A stretch of DNA of 64,000 bases from Anaerolineales bacterium UBA2395 (lineage in GTDB: Bacteria > Chloroflexota > Anaerolineae > Anaerolineales > Villigracilaceae): NCBI GenBank assembly GCA_002343775.1, contig DDSH01000026.1:62001-126000 (forward strand). Reading direction: 5' to 3'. The position numbers and the translations under genes were made by a program. The notes under the pieces are model-generated. The model made no database searches. It was not told where the DNA came from and worked only from the letters and a program-made list of their open reading frames with translations. Shown here one piece after another: positions 49,817 to 58,583 of the stretch (position 1 is its first letter; every line of letters begins with the position of its first letter).

Positions 49817-49898
49817 ATTTTACAGAGAAAGTTGTTTTTGTCAAGGTTTTGCAAAGATAGTATTTAAACCTTGACAAAAATTAGACAACAGGTAAAAT
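49817..49898. promoter_or_regulatory. Mirror-symmetric crtB/crtI divergent promoter with operator-like inverted repeat
   Basis: Plus strand: TTGACA (49871-49876), 16 bp, TAAAAT (49893-49898). Minus strand: TTGACA (49839-49844), 16 bp, TAAAAT (49817-49822). Both -35 boxes lie in a perfect 15-bp inverted repeat (49835-49849 with 49866-49880). On the crtI side a TTGACA/TAGACA pair 11 bp apart (49871, 49882) matches the 11-bp repeat pitch reported for CarH operators. The CarH-like gene is at 51475. Confidence 0.75.
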
Positions 49899-49935
49899 GA
49901 GGCATGCTTTTTTTCGTACACATCAAGGAGAACCT

Positions 49936-51462
49936 ATGAAACCTACTGCCCTCGTAATCGGCGCGGGGATCGGCGGAATTGCCACCGCCGCCCGCCTTGC
50001 CAAAAATGGATATGATGTAACGGTATTGGAAAAGAACGACACCCCCGGCGGGCGCTGCAACCAGATCGTACGCGACGGACACCGCTTCGACATTGGACCG
50101 ACACTTTTTCTCATGCCCGAAGTTTGGGAAGAAACCTTTGCCTCTCTCGGCGAAACGATGAACGACCACCTCGACCTGCGCCGCATCGACCCAACCTACA
50201 AAGTCCACTTTGAAGACGGTTTGCAACTGCAGCTGACTTCAGACATCGGCGAAATGCAAAAGCAACTCGAAGCCGTGGACAAAACCGCGTTCACCGGCTT
50301 TCTTGGCTATATTGCTGAAGGCGCAAAGCATTACAAGATCTCGCTCGAAAAATTCGTTGGGCGGAATTTTTACAACATCTTCGAATATTTCAGCCTGAAC
50401 AACCTGCCGCTGATCTTCAACCTCAAGGCGCTGCAAAAGCACTACACCAACACAAGCCGCTTCTTCAAAGATGAACGACTGAAAGCTGCGTTCACTTTCC
50501 AGAACATGTACCTTGGTCTCAGCCCATACGACGCCCCCGCCACCTACTCCCTTTTGCAATACACCGAACTGGCGGAAGGCGTCTGGTATCCCATGGGCGG
50601 GATGTACGCCGGCATTCAGGCGCTGACAAAAGTTGCAGAAAAACTTGGCGTGAAGTTCGTGTACAACGCCCCGGTGAAAAAGATCAATACCGGCAAGCGA
50701 CAAGTGGAAAGCGTGGAAACAGCCGACGGAAAGACCTACAGCGCCGATATTTTCGTTGGTAATGCAGACCTGCCATACATCTACCAGGAATTGCTGCCCG
50801 ACGCTAATGAAGCGAAGAAACTCGAGAACAAGCTCTACACCTGCTCCACGATCATGTTCTATTGGGGCGTGGACAAGCAATATCCACAGATCGCGCACCA
50901 CAATGTCTTCCTCGGCGGCGATTACAAAGCCTCGTTCGACCAGATTTTCGAAGACCACACCCTGCCCGAAGTGCCGTCCTTCTACGTCCATGCGCCTGCC
51001 CGAACAGACGCAGCTGCCGCGCCAGAGGGACAGGAAACCTTGTATGTGCTCGTACCGGTTGGGCATCTCAGCGCCCGAACCAAGCAGGATTGGGATGCAA
51101 TGGTGAACCGCGCGCGCGAAACCGTATTCACCCGCCTCGCCAAAGAAATGGGCGTCACAGATCTTCGGGAACACATCAAGTTCGAGATCGTGTACCAACC
51201 CGAAGACTGGAAGAAGCGCTTCAATCTCGTCAACGGAGCCGCGTTCGGGCTGAGTCACAATTTCTGGCAGGTTGGCTATTTACGCCCGCAGAACCGTCAT
51301 TCCAAATATACGAATATGTACTTCGCTGGAGCATCTACCCACCCCGGAACAGGGCTGCCAATCGTCTTGCTATCTGCCCGCTTAACAACTGAGCGAATCC
51401 TTAAAGAAAGGGGTACAATTGCTGTGCAAAAGGTTGCCAATGCAACCCTAAATCCCGCATGA
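49936..51462 (+). CDS. crtI: Phytoene desaturase, CrtI type
   Basis: The 508-residue FAD enzyme introduces double bonds into phytoene to give lycopene or an intermediate. It has the N-terminal dinucleotide motif VIGAGIGGIATAAR, the GGRCNQIVRDGHRFDIGPT region and the C-terminal GASTHPGTGLPIVLLSA. The ATG at 49936 has AGGAG 5 nt upstream and gives the standard N-terminus. It heads a ten-gene operon ending near 59752. Confidence 0.94.
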   Translation: MKPTALVIGAGIGGIATAARLAKNGYDVTVLEKNDTPGGRCNQIVRDGHRFDIGPTLFLMPEVWEETFASLGETMNDHLDLRRIDPTYKVHFEDGLQLQLTSDIGEMQKQLEAVDKTAFTGFLGYIAEGAKHYKISLEKFVGRNFYNIFEYFSLNNLPLIFNLKALQKHYTNTSRFFKDERLKAAFTFQNMYLGLSPYDAPATYSLLQYTELAEGVWYPMGGMYAGIQALTKVAEKLGVKFVYNAPVKKINTGKRQVESVETADGKTYSADIFVGNADLPYIYQELLPDANEAKKLENKLYTCSTIMFYWGVDKQYPQIAHHNVFLGGDYKASFDQIFEDHTLPEVPSFYVHAPARTDAAAAPEGQETLYVLVPVGHLSARTKQDWDAMVNRARETVFTRLAKEMGVTDLREHIKFEIVYQPEDWKKRFNLVNGAAFGLSHNFWQVGYLRPQNRHSKYTNMYFAGASTHPGTGLPIVLLSARLTTERILKERGTIAVQKVANATLNPA

Positions 51463-51474
51463 GAAGGATACGCC

Positions 51475-52794
51475 ATGTTAAGCAAAACCCCTGCCTTTAA
51501 TCTTAAAGCTGTACTTCGTGAAACAGGTTTAGCCGCCGACACGTTGCGCGCCTGGGAGCGCCGCTATGGTCTGCCCGCGCCTCAGCGCACTGCCGGTGGT
51601 CATCGCCTGTACTCGCAGTACGATATTGAAACGATCAAATGGCTGATCGCCCGACAGGCAGAGGGACTATCCATTTCGCGAGCAGTGGATCTGTGGAATG
51701 AAATGAACGCAACCGGTTCAGACCCGTTGGCGGGACTGGCTCCAACAAGCCTCGCCACGCTGACGGGTTCTTCTCCCATCGCTCCCGCCGACACCACGTT
51801 GGATGCCGTCCGCGCGGAATGGATCACTGCATGTATGAACTTCAGTGAAACGCACGCAGAGCAGGCGTTGAACAAAGCCTTCTCGATGTTTCCTGTCGAA
51901 GCCGTATGCATTGAGGTGTTGCAAAAGGGAATGTCTGAAATTGGTGCGCGCTGGTACGAAAATCTTGCCAGCGTTCAACAGGAACACTTTGCTTCAGGTC
52001 TCGCCATGCGCAGGTTGGACGCGCTCCTGAGCGCCTCCCCCGCCCCAACCCGCAGCCATACCATCCTCGTAGGATGTCCTCCCAGCGAATGGCACACCTT
52101 TACCCCCCTGCTTCTTTCGCTCCTTCTGCGCCGCCGCGGGTTGAACGTCATCTACCTCGGTGCGAATGTCCCCGCCGACCGCTTCGCAGAAACGGCGCTG
52201 AAAGTCAGGGCTGATCTTGTCGTCCTCGTGGCGCAAACGCTGATCAGCGCCGCCAACTTGCAGCACGTGGCACTATCGCTATCGGCGAAACAAATTCTCA
52301 CCGGCTTCGGCGGGCGCATTTTCACGATTCGCACCAACATCCCGGATTACATTCCCGGTCACTTTCTTGGCAATTCACTGGACGGATCGATCCAGGAAGT
52401 TGAAACATTGCTGAAGAACAAGCCAAAAGAAAAGGCGCTCAAAGCCCCCTCACAGGAATACGTCGCCGCCCTGCAAGCCTTCAATGCCAAACGTACGCAC
52501 ATCGAAAGCACCCTTAAACTTAGTTTGCAGCCGCTTTCCATCAGCCCGGATGAGCTTGATACAAGCATCCACTTTCTCGGTAACAATGTCTCTGCCGCGT
52601 TGCAGTTCGGCGATATGGAGCACCTTTCTGAGGAAATGGAATGGCTCAAGATTCTCCTCCAAGCCTACCAGCGCCCCAGGCAGGAACTGATCGACTTTAT
52701 GGAGATCTATTCACAATCTGTGGATGCTCACATCAACGGACAGGGCGACCCGATCAAAAAATGGCTGCGCAGCTACGCTATCGAAAGAACCTAA
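51475..52794 (+). CDS. carH: CarH/LitR-like B12-dependent photoreceptor regulator (MerR family)
   Basis: The 439-residue product has a MerR DNA-binding domain (about 7-75, RAWERRYGLPAPQR), a four-helix domain with Trp160-x9-Glu170-His171, the motif that shields the adenosyl group in Thermus CarH, and a B12-binding domain with ExH (E205, H207) as lower ligand; the usual Gly three residues on is Thr. In CarH, darkness with adenosylcobalamin gives a DNA-bound tetramer, and light breaks it apart and releases carotenoid genes. A C-terminal extension of about 110 residues (325-439) is not in Thermus CarH. It is 12 bp after crtI. Confidence 0.9.
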   Translation: MLSKTPAFNLKAVLRETGLAADTLRAWERRYGLPAPQRTAGGHRLYSQYDIETIKWLIARQAEGLSISRAVDLWNEMNATGSDPLAGLAPTSLATLTGSSPIAPADTTLDAVRAEWITACMNFSETHAEQALNKAFSMFPVEAVCIEVLQKGMSEIGARWYENLASVQQEHFASGLAMRRLDALLSASPAPTRSHTILVGCPPSEWHTFTPLLLSLLLRRRGLNVIYLGANVPADRFAETALKVRADLVVLVAQTLISAANLQHVALSLSAKQILTGFGGRIFTIRTNIPDYIPGHFLGNSLDGSIQEVETLLKNKPKEKALKAPSQEYVAALQAFNAKRTHIESTLKLSLQPLSISPDELDTSIHFLGNNVSAALQFGDMEHLSEEMEWLKILLQAYQRPRQELIDFMEIYSQSVDAHINGQGDPIKKWLRSYAIERT

Positions 52795-52795
52795 T

Positions 52796-53578
52796 ATGAA
52801 CTTTTTAGATCTCTGGCTAACCGCCGGCTCCCTCATCCTTATCCTGATGACCCTGCTCTGGCTGTACAGCCTGGCAATCAAGAACGCCAGCATCGTGGAT
52901 ATCTTCTGGGGAACCGGCTTTGTCATTACCTATTGGGCTGCGCTGTGGATCGGCTCGATTGAACTCACTACACGCATCCTGCTACTTGGAGGCATCGTTA
53001 CCTTATGGGGACTGCGCCTCTCCGCACATATCTTCCTCCGCAACCATAAGCAACCTGAAGATTTCCGGTATGCCGCCTGGCGCGCAGAAAATGGGAAGTC
53101 ATGGTGGTGGCGCAGCTTCTTCAAAGTATTTTTACTGCAAGGCGTCATCCTGTGGATCGTTGCCGCCCCGCTGATCGCTGCTCAAACCGCGAATCCCGCC
53201 GCAACCACCTGCGCATGTGAATATTCCGGCTTGGGGCTGTGGCTGGTCGGCTTCATGTTCGAAGCGGGCGGCGACTGGCAATTGACACGCTTCAAGAAAG
53301 ACCCGAACAACAAAGGCAAACTGCTCACCACCGGTTATTGGAGCGTCACCCGCCATCCCAATTACTTTGGCGATGCAGCGCAGTGGTGGGGCTTCTGGCT
53401 CTTCGCCTTCTCCGCAGGCGCATGGTGGACAGTATTCAGCCCGTTGCTCATGACCTTCCTGCTTATAAAAGTCTCCGGCGTTGCCATGCTCGAACGCACG
53501 CTGGAAAAGAACAAACCCGGCTACGAAGAATACAGCGCGCGCACAAGCGCATTCTTCCCGTGGTTTCCCAAACAATAA
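52796..53578 (+). CDS. DUF1295-family membrane protein (steroid-reductase-like)
   Basis: The 260-residue product has about six to seven membrane helices and the DUF1295/isoprenylcysteine-methyltransferase-like C-terminal signature KLLTTGYWSVTRHPNYFGD followed by AQWWGFW and the KPGYEEY end. Relatives are 5-alpha-reductase-like or ICMT-like membrane enzymes acting on lipid substrates with NADPH or SAM; the reaction is not known. Its ATG begins 1 nt after the carH stop. Confidence 0.88.
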   Translation: MNFLDLWLTAGSLILILMTLLWLYSLAIKNASIVDIFWGTGFVITYWAALWIGSIELTTRILLLGGIVTLWGLRLSAHIFLRNHKQPEDFRYAAWRAENGKSWWWRSFFKVFLLQGVILWIVAAPLIAAQTANPAATTCACEYSGLGLWLVGFMFEAGGDWQLTRFKKDPNNKGKLLTTGYWSVTRHPNYFGDAAQWWGFWLFAFSAGAWWTVFSPLLMTFLLIKVSGVAMLERTLEKNKPGYEEYSARTSAFFPWFPKQ

Positions 53579-53640
53579 ACCTACGCATTTTCACGCCTGG
53601 AAACAAAGCGCGCAGCAACGACACAACAGGAAATAAAATC

Positions 53641-54993
53641 ATGACGAACATCTGGTGGATTCGCCGCGACCTGCGCCTGACCGACAACGCCGCGCTTCAT
53701 TCCGCGCTGAAAGCCGGTTCAACGCTGCCAGTCTTTATCCTCGACCCAGCCTTCGAAAAGCTATCGGAACGGCGAAAACACTTTCTTTACGAAGGTCTAT
53801 CCTCCATGGACAACGAATTGCGGAAACGCAAATCGTACCTCGTTATTCGCAAAGGAAATCCTGCCGATGTTCTGCGGCAACTTTTCGATGAAGTCAAAGC
53901 CGAAGCCATTCATGCCGAGGAGGATTACACCCCCTACGCCCGCAAACGCGATGCGCTCATTCAAAAGATCCTGCCGCTGACGCTCGCGCAGGGGCAAACC
54001 GTTCACCACCCGCATGCCATCCTCAAACAGGATGGCAGACCGTACACAGTCTACACGCCCTATTCCAAAATGTGGAAGGCGCACCTGTCAAAGATCAAGT
54101 TGCTGTCCGCGCCTGAAAATCTGCATTCGCCAAAAGGGATTCGTTCTGAGTCGTTGCCTGCCTTCACATCCTATCTCAACTTCCCCGCTGGCGAAGCCGA
54201 AGCCCTGCGCCGCCTCGACCAATTTACCGATCGAACAATTGCCAGTTACCACGATGACCGTAATCGCATGGACCTGGACGGCACATCTGCACTATCGCCG
54301 TACATCCGCTTTGGCATGATCGGCTTGCGGCAGGCTGTTCATGCTGTTCAGACCTCAATCTCCATTTCTCGCAACTCCAAAGGCGCAGAAATCTGGCTCA
54401 ACGAATTGATCTGGCGCGAGTTCTATATTCAGATCCTGTTCCATTTCCCTTATGTCGCCAAGACCGCATTCAACCGCTCCCTGGCGAACATCCCGTGGCG
54501 CAACCAACCGTCAGAGTTTGACGCGTGGAAGAGGGGCGAAACAGGTGTCCCGGTGGTGGATGCGGCGATGCGCCAGCTCAAAGCGACCGGCTGGATGCAC
54601 AATCGCGCCCGCATGATCGTCGCATCCTTTCTCGTCAAAGACCTGTTGATCGACTGGCGTTGGGGTGAAGCTTGGTTCATGGAAAACCTGCTCGATGGCG
54701 ACATCGCACCCAACAATGGCGGCTGGCAGTGGACGGCGGGTACCGGCACCGACGCGGCTCCGTACTTCCGTATTTTCAACCCGGTGCTGCAAAGCATGAA
54801 ATTCGACCCGAACGGAGAGTACATCCGCAAGTGGGTTCCCGAGCTACGCGGACTGAGTGCAAAACAGATCCACGCGCCGTGGGAGTTTGATTTGAGGATC
54901 GCAGGCTATCCCGCCGAACCTATCGTGGATCGCGATCTGGTGAAAGAGCGTACCCTGAAGGCATACAACCTCTCGAAGGAGAATGCACGATGA
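53641..54993 (+). CDS. phrB: Deoxyribodipyrimidine photolyase (class I CPD)
   Basis: The 450-residue flavoprotein repairs UV cyclobutane pyrimidine dimers with blue light. It has the N-terminal antenna-domain start IWWIRRDLRLTDN, ELIWREFY, and the FAD-binding TGWMHNRARMIVASFLVKDLL and DGDIAPNNGGWQW segments. Length is normal. It is embedded in the light operon, as photolyase is in Thermus carotenoid loci, and overlaps the next gene by 4 bases. Confidence 0.95.
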   Translation: MTNIWWIRRDLRLTDNAALHSALKAGSTLPVFILDPAFEKLSERRKHFLYEGLSSMDNELRKRKSYLVIRKGNPADVLRQLFDEVKAEAIHAEEDYTPYARKRDALIQKILPLTLAQGQTVHHPHAILKQDGRPYTVYTPYSKMWKAHLSKIKLLSAPENLHSPKGIRSESLPAFTSYLNFPAGEAEALRRLDQFTDRTIASYHDDRNRMDLDGTSALSPYIRFGMIGLRQAVHAVQTSISISRNSKGAEIWLNELIWREFYIQILFHFPYVAKTAFNRSLANIPWRNQPSEFDAWKRGETGVPVVDAAMRQLKATGWMHNRARMIVASFLVKDLLIDWRWGEAWFMENLLDGDIAPNNGGWQWTAGTGTDAAPYFRIFNPVLQSMKFDPNGEYIRKWVPELRGLSAKQIHAPWEFDLRIAGYPAEPIVDRDLVKERTLKAYNLSKENAR

Positions 54994-55523
54994 ACAAGCG
55001 CGACCTATCTGTCTCGATGGCGCGTGCGAACCTTGTGGTGTTGGTCTTCGGTATACCGATCGCCGTGTTGCAATTTGCATTGTTCAGTTTTTTGCATCGA
55101 GACACCGACCTTTCGTTGACCTGGAATTCCCTGATCTTTCTAGCCGTGCTCATTGCGGGAATCGTTGTCCACGAATTGATACACGGAATAACGTGGGTCA
55201 TCGCCGGGCGAAAAACGTGGTCATCGATAAAATTCGGGTTTCAAGCGGCAACGCTGACGCCCTACTGCCATTTGAAGGAACCGGTGGAGATCAATGCGTA
55301 TCGCGTCGGCGCTTTCATGCCGGGATTCATCCTTGGGATTGTGCCTTTCTTCATCAGCCTCGCAGGCGGAGACACCAACCTGTTTTGGTTCAGCCTTGTT
55401 CATACCTCGGCGGCGGGTGGAGACTGGCTCATTCTGTGGCTCATTCGTAACATTCAGGCAGGTGTGTTGGTGGAAGACCATCCCAGCCGCGCAGGCTGCT
55501 ATATTCTTGAAGGACAAGTATGA
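54990..55523 (+). CDS. DUF3267-family membrane protein with HExxH motif
   Basis: The 177-residue product has about four membrane helices and HELIH (about residues 61-65) at a helix start, as in DUF3267 proteins thought to be metallopeptidase-like. A second zinc-ligand region may be VHTSAAGGDWLI, where Asp is a candidate. Activity is unproven. It overlaps its neighbours by 4 bases on both sides. Confidence 0.82.
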   Translation: MNKRDLSVSMARANLVVLVFGIPIAVLQFALFSFLHRDTDLSLTWNSLIFLAVLIAGIVVHELIHGITWVIAGRKTWSSIKFGFQAATLTPYCHLKEPVEINAYRVGAFMPGFILGIVPFFISLAGGDTNLFWFSLVHTSAAGGDWLILWLIRNIQAGVLVEDHPSRAGCYILEGQV

Positions 55524-56479
55524 AAAATCGTTTTCTAAAAATCATTGGAAGTATCTTTGCTGTTCTACTCATCCTGCTGCTGGTGGGACCATTCCTCATC
55601 CCCGTGCCACCGCTGGAGAATACCGTCCCCGCCGAATCGCTCGCGGATGCAGACAGCCAATTCACCGAAGTCAACGGTATCGATGTGCATTACAAGAAAT
55701 ACGGTGAGGGAGAGCCTGTCTTCATTCTCTTGCATGGGTTCGGTGCGAGTCAGTTCTCCTGGCGCGAAGTGGTCGGACCTCTTGCAGAATTCGGCACAGT
55801 CATTGCCTACGACCGCCCAGCCTTTGGTCTGACCGAACGCCCGATGGAATGGGAGGGAGACAATCCCTACAGCCAAGATGCGCAAGTGGAACTTGTCATT
55901 GGTTTGATGGATGCCTTCGGAATTGAAAAAGCCATCCTGGTCGGCAATTCGGCAGGTGGAACTGTCTCCATGCTCACCTACCTCAAATACCCTGAGCGTG
56001 TCGAAAACCTTATCCTCGTTGATCCGGCTGTGTATGCAGGCGGGGGCGCGCCTGCATGGATCCGCCCGCTGCTCGGCACACCGCAATTCGATCATATCGG
56101 TCCGCTGTTTGCACGGCAATTACAGGTGCAAGGCACCGAATTCCTAAAAACTGCGTGGCATGATCCCGCCAAAATCACACCAGAGATATTCGAAGGCTAT
56201 CAAGAACCTTTGCAAGTGGAAAACTGGGACAAGGCTCTTTGGTATCTCACCGTCTCCAGCAGTGAGAGCAACCTCGCCGAACGCGTCAGCGAATTCGATC
56301 TGCCTGTGCTCGTCATCACCGGTGACGATGACCGCATCGTGCCCACAGAGCAGTCCATCCGGCTGGCGGGAGAATTGCCGAATGCGAGTCTGGTCGTCAT
56401 TCCTCAAAGCGGACATGTGCCGCACGAAGAAAAGCCGGCTGAATTCATGCAGGCAGTCTATGAATTTCTCAATCAATAA
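55520..56479 (+). CDS. Alpha/beta hydrolase with N-terminal membrane anchor
   Basis: The 319-residue product has one N-terminal hydrophobic helix (about 7-28) and an alpha/beta-hydrolase fold with LLHGFGAS (oxyanion HG), the nucleophile Ser in VGNSAGGT, an Asp in ITGDDDRIVP and the His in SGHVPHEEKP. It probably hydrolyses an ester or epoxide at the outer membrane face. The natural substrate is unknown. It begins within the stop of the DUF3267 gene. Confidence 0.9.
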   Translation: MKNRFLKIIGSIFAVLLILLLVGPFLIPVPPLENTVPAESLADADSQFTEVNGIDVHYKKYGEGEPVFILLHGFGASQFSWREVVGPLAEFGTVIAYDRPAFGLTERPMEWEGDNPYSQDAQVELVIGLMDAFGIEKAILVGNSAGGTVSMLTYLKYPERVENLILVDPAVYAGGGAPAWIRPLLGTPQFDHIGPLFARQLQVQGTEFLKTAWHDPAKITPEIFEGYQEPLQVENWDKALWYLTVSSSESNLAERVSEFDLPVLVITGDDDRIVPTEQSIRLAGELPNASLVVIPQSGHVPHEEKPAEFMQAVYEFLNQ

Positions 56480-56514
56480 ACGCTCTGCCGCCTTAAGCAA
56501 ATAAAAAGGAAACC

Positions 56515-57291
56515 ATGAACCCAATTCTTCGACAATTTTTCATCATCTTTACCACCCTGCTCACGTTGACAGTTAACGCGCTGGCAAACATCCTGCCGCT
56601 CAACGGGCTGACGACGGGCGAAATCTCCGATAGCTTTCAAGTCTATTTCGTGCCTGCGGGCTATGTCTTTTCGATTTGGGGCTTGATCTACATCGGGCTG
56701 ATCGCCTTCACCATCTATCAGGCATTGCCGTCCGAGCGGAACAATTCGCGTCTTGCCCGTATCGGCGGATGGGTCATCCTAGCCAACCTCGCCAACGCTG
56801 CATGGATCTTTTTCTGGCATTACCTGCTCTTCCCGCTTACATTGGTCGCCATGCTGGTGCTGCTTGCCGCACTGATCATGATCTACCTCGCATTGAAAGC
56901 GACGCGCTCCGCCGCTTCTCCCCGCGAACACTGGTTGGTGCAACTGCCGTTCAGCATCTACCTCGGCTGGATCACCGTCGCGACAGTTGCCAACGTCAAC
57001 TCCCTGCTGGATTACCTGAACTGGAATCAGTTCGGCATAAGCGCCGCCGCGTGGATGGGAATCATCCTCGCAGTCGTCGCCGCACTGGCGTGGATTATGA
57101 GTCTGCGCGAACGCGACGCGGCATATCTCGCCGTGCTGCTATGGGCGCTGGCGGGCATTGGCATCAAGTTCCCGCAGGAAGGCTTTGTCACCATCGCCAC
57201 CTGGGCGGCGTTTGGCTTGGTCGCGCTGGCATTCGTCTGGGCAATGTATGCTAGACGCACAACGCCAGGGCTGGGCAAAGGCTGGGGATGA
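56515..57291 (+). CDS. TspO/MBR-related tryptophan-rich membrane protein
   Basis: The 258-residue product has seven or so membrane helices and the TspO-like segments VPAGYVFSIWGLIYIGL and NAAWIFFWHYLLFPLTLVA, but is longer than classic TspO (about 160 residues). TspO proteins bind porphyrins and sterols and modulate pigment genes in Rhodobacter. In this operon, which has a B12-type photosensor, a tetrapyrrole or oxidative-stress role is plausible but inferred. It overlaps the P450 gene by 4 bases. Confidence 0.82.
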   Translation: MNPILRQFFIIFTTLLTLTVNALANILPLNGLTTGEISDSFQVYFVPAGYVFSIWGLIYIGLIAFTIYQALPSERNNSRLARIGGWVILANLANAAWIFFWHYLLFPLTLVAMLVLLAALIMIYLALKATRSAASPREHWLVQLPFSIYLGWITVATVANVNSLLDYLNWNQFGISAAAWMGIILAVVAALAWIMSLRERDAAYLAVLLWALAGIGIKFPQEGFVTIATWAAFGLVALAFVWAMYARRTTPGLGKGWG

Positions 57292-58550
57292 AAAAGGCGA
57301 TTTCTCCCGAAGCAGGACGCGAAGCGCTACGGGCGCTGTTAACGGAAGGATCACCGCTTGGTCCGCTGAAAGTGATGGCAAAACACGTCGGGCGTCTCTT
57401 TCAGATCCCCATGCCGTTCTTTCATCCGTACATCGTTTTTGGTCCCGAAGCGAACCGCAAAGTGCTTGTCACCGAACGCAATAAGGTCTTGTGGCGCAAC
57501 ACCGACCCTGTCACGGATCTCCTGGATCGCGGCGTGCTGATCGTGGATGGGGAGGAACACGACCACTACCGAAAATTGATGGAGTCATCGCTTCATCCTT
57601 CGACCCTGCCTGGTTACACAGACATGATGATCCGCCACGCCGACAGAGTGACCTCCGAATGGCGTGATGGCGATCTGGTGGATATGCTGGTCGAAAGCCG
57701 CAAGATTGCGCTGCTGATCATCATGGATGCGCTCTTCAGCAAGGATGTCTGGAACGACCTGCCGCACATTTGGACTCCCATCCTGAAAGCCATCGAGTAC
57801 ATCTCGCCCGGCGCATGGATCATCTGGCGCAAGATTCCACGCCCCGGTTATCGCAAGCCGCTGCGCGAGTTGGATGCGTATTTATTTGGGATCATTGAAG
57901 AAAGACGAAAGGAGAAAGAGGCAAAGCCAGACTTACTCCAACACCTGATGGACGCCGGACTCTCCGATCAGGTCATCCGCGACCAAATGCTCACGATGAT
58001 GATCGCCGGGCATGATACCTCCACCGCATTGCTGGCATGGGTCTTTGCCCTGCTCGGTCAGCACACGGACGTACACCATAGGCTCGTCGAAGAAGTGAAT
58101 ACCCTCGAAAAGCCGCTCCTGCTCGATCAAGTCATCAAGGAGACTTTGCGGCTATACCCACCCATTCACATTGGCAATCGGCGCGTGGCAGAAGATATGG
58201 AATTTGCCGAAGGAACCGTCCCAGCCGGAGAGCGGATGTTCTACTCCATCTACCTCACGCATCGCGACCCGTCCATTTGGGAAGATGCCGAATCGTTCTG
58301 TCCCGCACGTTTTGCTCAGGGGCGCAAAACCCCGCCATTTGCATATATCCCCTTCGGCGGCGGACCCCGCTCCTGCATTGGAGCCGCTTTCGGTCAGGCG
58401 GAAGCGCGGATCATCATCGCGTATTTACTCAAACGCTTCAACTTCGAGTTCACCGGACATCGCATCCACGCTCATATGGGCGCCACTCTCGAGCCCAGAC
58501 CGGGCGTAAAAATGAAGGTGACGAGAAGAATTTCAAACAACCGCAAATAA
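57288..58550 (+). CDS. Cytochrome P450 (possible carotenoid hydroxylase)
   Basis: The 420-residue product has the I-helix AGHDTST, the ExxR motif (ETLRLYPP) and the heme-binding PFGGGPRSCIGAAF with Cys363. It is soluble and of bacterial length. In Thermus thermophilus CYP175A1 sits in the carotenoid locus and hydroxylates the beta-ring, so a similar role after the lycopene cyclase step is plausible here. The substrate is inferred only from position. No ferredoxin or reductase gene is adjacent. Confidence 0.9.
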   Translation: MKKAISPEAGREALRALLTEGSPLGPLKVMAKHVGRLFQIPMPFFHPYIVFGPEANRKVLVTERNKVLWRNTDPVTDLLDRGVLIVDGEEHDHYRKLMESSLHPSTLPGYTDMMIRHADRVTSEWRDGDLVDMLVESRKIALLIIMDALFSKDVWNDLPHIWTPILKAIEYISPGAWIIWRKIPRPGYRKPLRELDAYLFGIIEERRKEKEAKPDLLQHLMDAGLSDQVIRDQMLTMMIAGHDTSTALLAWVFALLGQHTDVHHRLVEEVNTLEKPLLLDQVIKETLRLYPPIHIGNRRVAEDMEFAEGTVPAGERMFYSIYLTHRDPSIWEDAESFCPARFAQGRKTPPFAYIPFGGGPRSCIGAAFGQAEARIIIAYLLKRFNFEFTGHRIHAHMGATLEPRPGVKMKVTRRISNNRK

Positions 58551-58583
58551 CGATCACAAAAAATAATCAACCATAAAACCAAT

